From positions 1 to 49,362 of the forward strand of contig NZ_JAHZMO010000025.1 in assembly GCF_020748185.1 (NCBI RefSeq): 49,362 bases of DNA, in the 5' to 3' direction. The stretch's first letter is position 1; each line of letters begins with the position of its first letter. Shown in pieces: positions 49,241 through 49,362 of the stretch. Made by a program: the position numbers and the translations under genes. The notes under the pieces are model-generated. The model did not search any database, was not told the origin of the DNA, and saw only the letters and a program-made list of their open reading frames with translations. This DNA is from Terrisporobacter petrolearius. GTDB lineage: Bacteria; Bacillota; Clostridia; Peptostreptococcales; Peptostreptococcaceae.

Positions 49241-49362
49241 TGGACCCTATAAAGTGGATACTAGAAAAAGTGTTTACTTGTATAGGGTTTATTTTTGTGT
49301 AAAATATTCATTAAGGAGTTGAGTAATTATGAACAAAAAACTATTTTCTAAAGAAGAGATTA
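49241..49362 (+). mobile_element. Probable left end of an IS3/IS150-type insertion sequence (partial)
   Basis: From 49241 the sequence reads TGGACCCTATAAAGTGGATA, which resembles the TG-starting ends of IS150-group elements with ACCCTATAAAGT. ACCCTATA (49244-49251) pairs with TATAGGGT (49281-49288) and is followed by TTATTTTT, a hairpin that would stop outside transcription entering the element. An open frame begins at 49329. The rest is beyond the window, so the call is tentative. Confidence 0.5.
49329..49362 (+). CDS. Start of an open frame, possibly IS3-type OrfA (partial)
   Basis: The ATG at 49329 with AAGGAG at 49313-49318 gives MNKKLFSKEEI before the window ends. This resembles the first residues of HTH-domain OrfA proteins of clostridial IS150-like elements (pattern M-x-K-K-x-F-S-x-E-E-I). 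Eleven residues are too few for certainty; the IS-like end upstream is the main support. Confidence 0.4.
   Translation, partial: MNKKLFSKEEI

Overview
The window is AT-rich, strongly AGA/ATA/TTA-biased DNA from an anaerobic Firmicute. The clostridial asrABC sulfite reductase operon next to a hydrosulfide channel, a reverse rubrerythrin, a selenium-dependent molybdenum hydroxylase (SDMH) cluster, a sigma-54 amino-acid regulon and many orphan kinases together point to Clostridia, most likely Peptostreptococcaceae (relatives of Clostridioides, Paraclostridium, Terrisporobacter or Romboutsia). That placement is inference from gene content; no rRNA or tRNA is present.

Layout. 1-248: inner end of an IS256-family element that abuts, and supplies the stop codon of, a MerR regulator. 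239-5558: divergent MerR/MATE efflux pair, a small membrane protein, a TPR-like protein, and a nitroreductase/Crp-family regulator pair. 5763-9418: a perfect TGTGA-N6-TCACA site followed by asrA-asrB-asrC and an FNT-family hydrosulfide channel. 9614-20835: signalling and envelope genes: an EAL-HDOD protein, two related orphan PAS/GAF histidine kinases, a DUF2207 membrane protein with LemA, a rubrerythrin, and an SH3b-NlpC/P60 wall hydrolase with WalR-like boxes at its promoter. 20945-29624: purine module: an NCS2 xanthine/urate-type permease and the three-subunit molybdenum hydroxylase with YqeC, MocA, YqeB and XdhC accessory proteins; both transcription units carry PurBox-like pairs with identical geometry.

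30256-36469: a sigma-54 module. An enhancer-binding activator sits between two nearly perfect -24/-12 promoters with the same elements, one driving RidA and a thioredoxin-fold protein, the other a MalY/PatB-type C-S lyase/aminotransferase and an NhaC antiporter. The chemistry fits: C-S lyases release 2-aminoacrylate, the substrate of RidA. 36588-38844: a second divergent MerR/MATE pair. 39236-42397: a molybdopterin-binding MoeA-like protein, a MOSC protein, a decayed DUF2520 gene and a DUF434 protein, apparently the remainder of the molybdenum-enzyme accessory set.

42512-49211: a less familiar module: two paralogous polytopic membrane proteins (DUF5692-like) around a TetR regulator, the nickel-insertion proteins HypB and HypA, and an 894-residue multi-cluster Fe-S flavoprotein, with no hydrogenase or urease in view. 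This is the best candidate here for an undescribed system. The window closes with what looks like the left end of an IS3/IS150-type element (49241 on), so the segment is bracketed by insertion sequences.

A dispersed intergenic repeat (about 55 bp core, longer in two copies) occurs three times, each time just after a rho-independent terminator.
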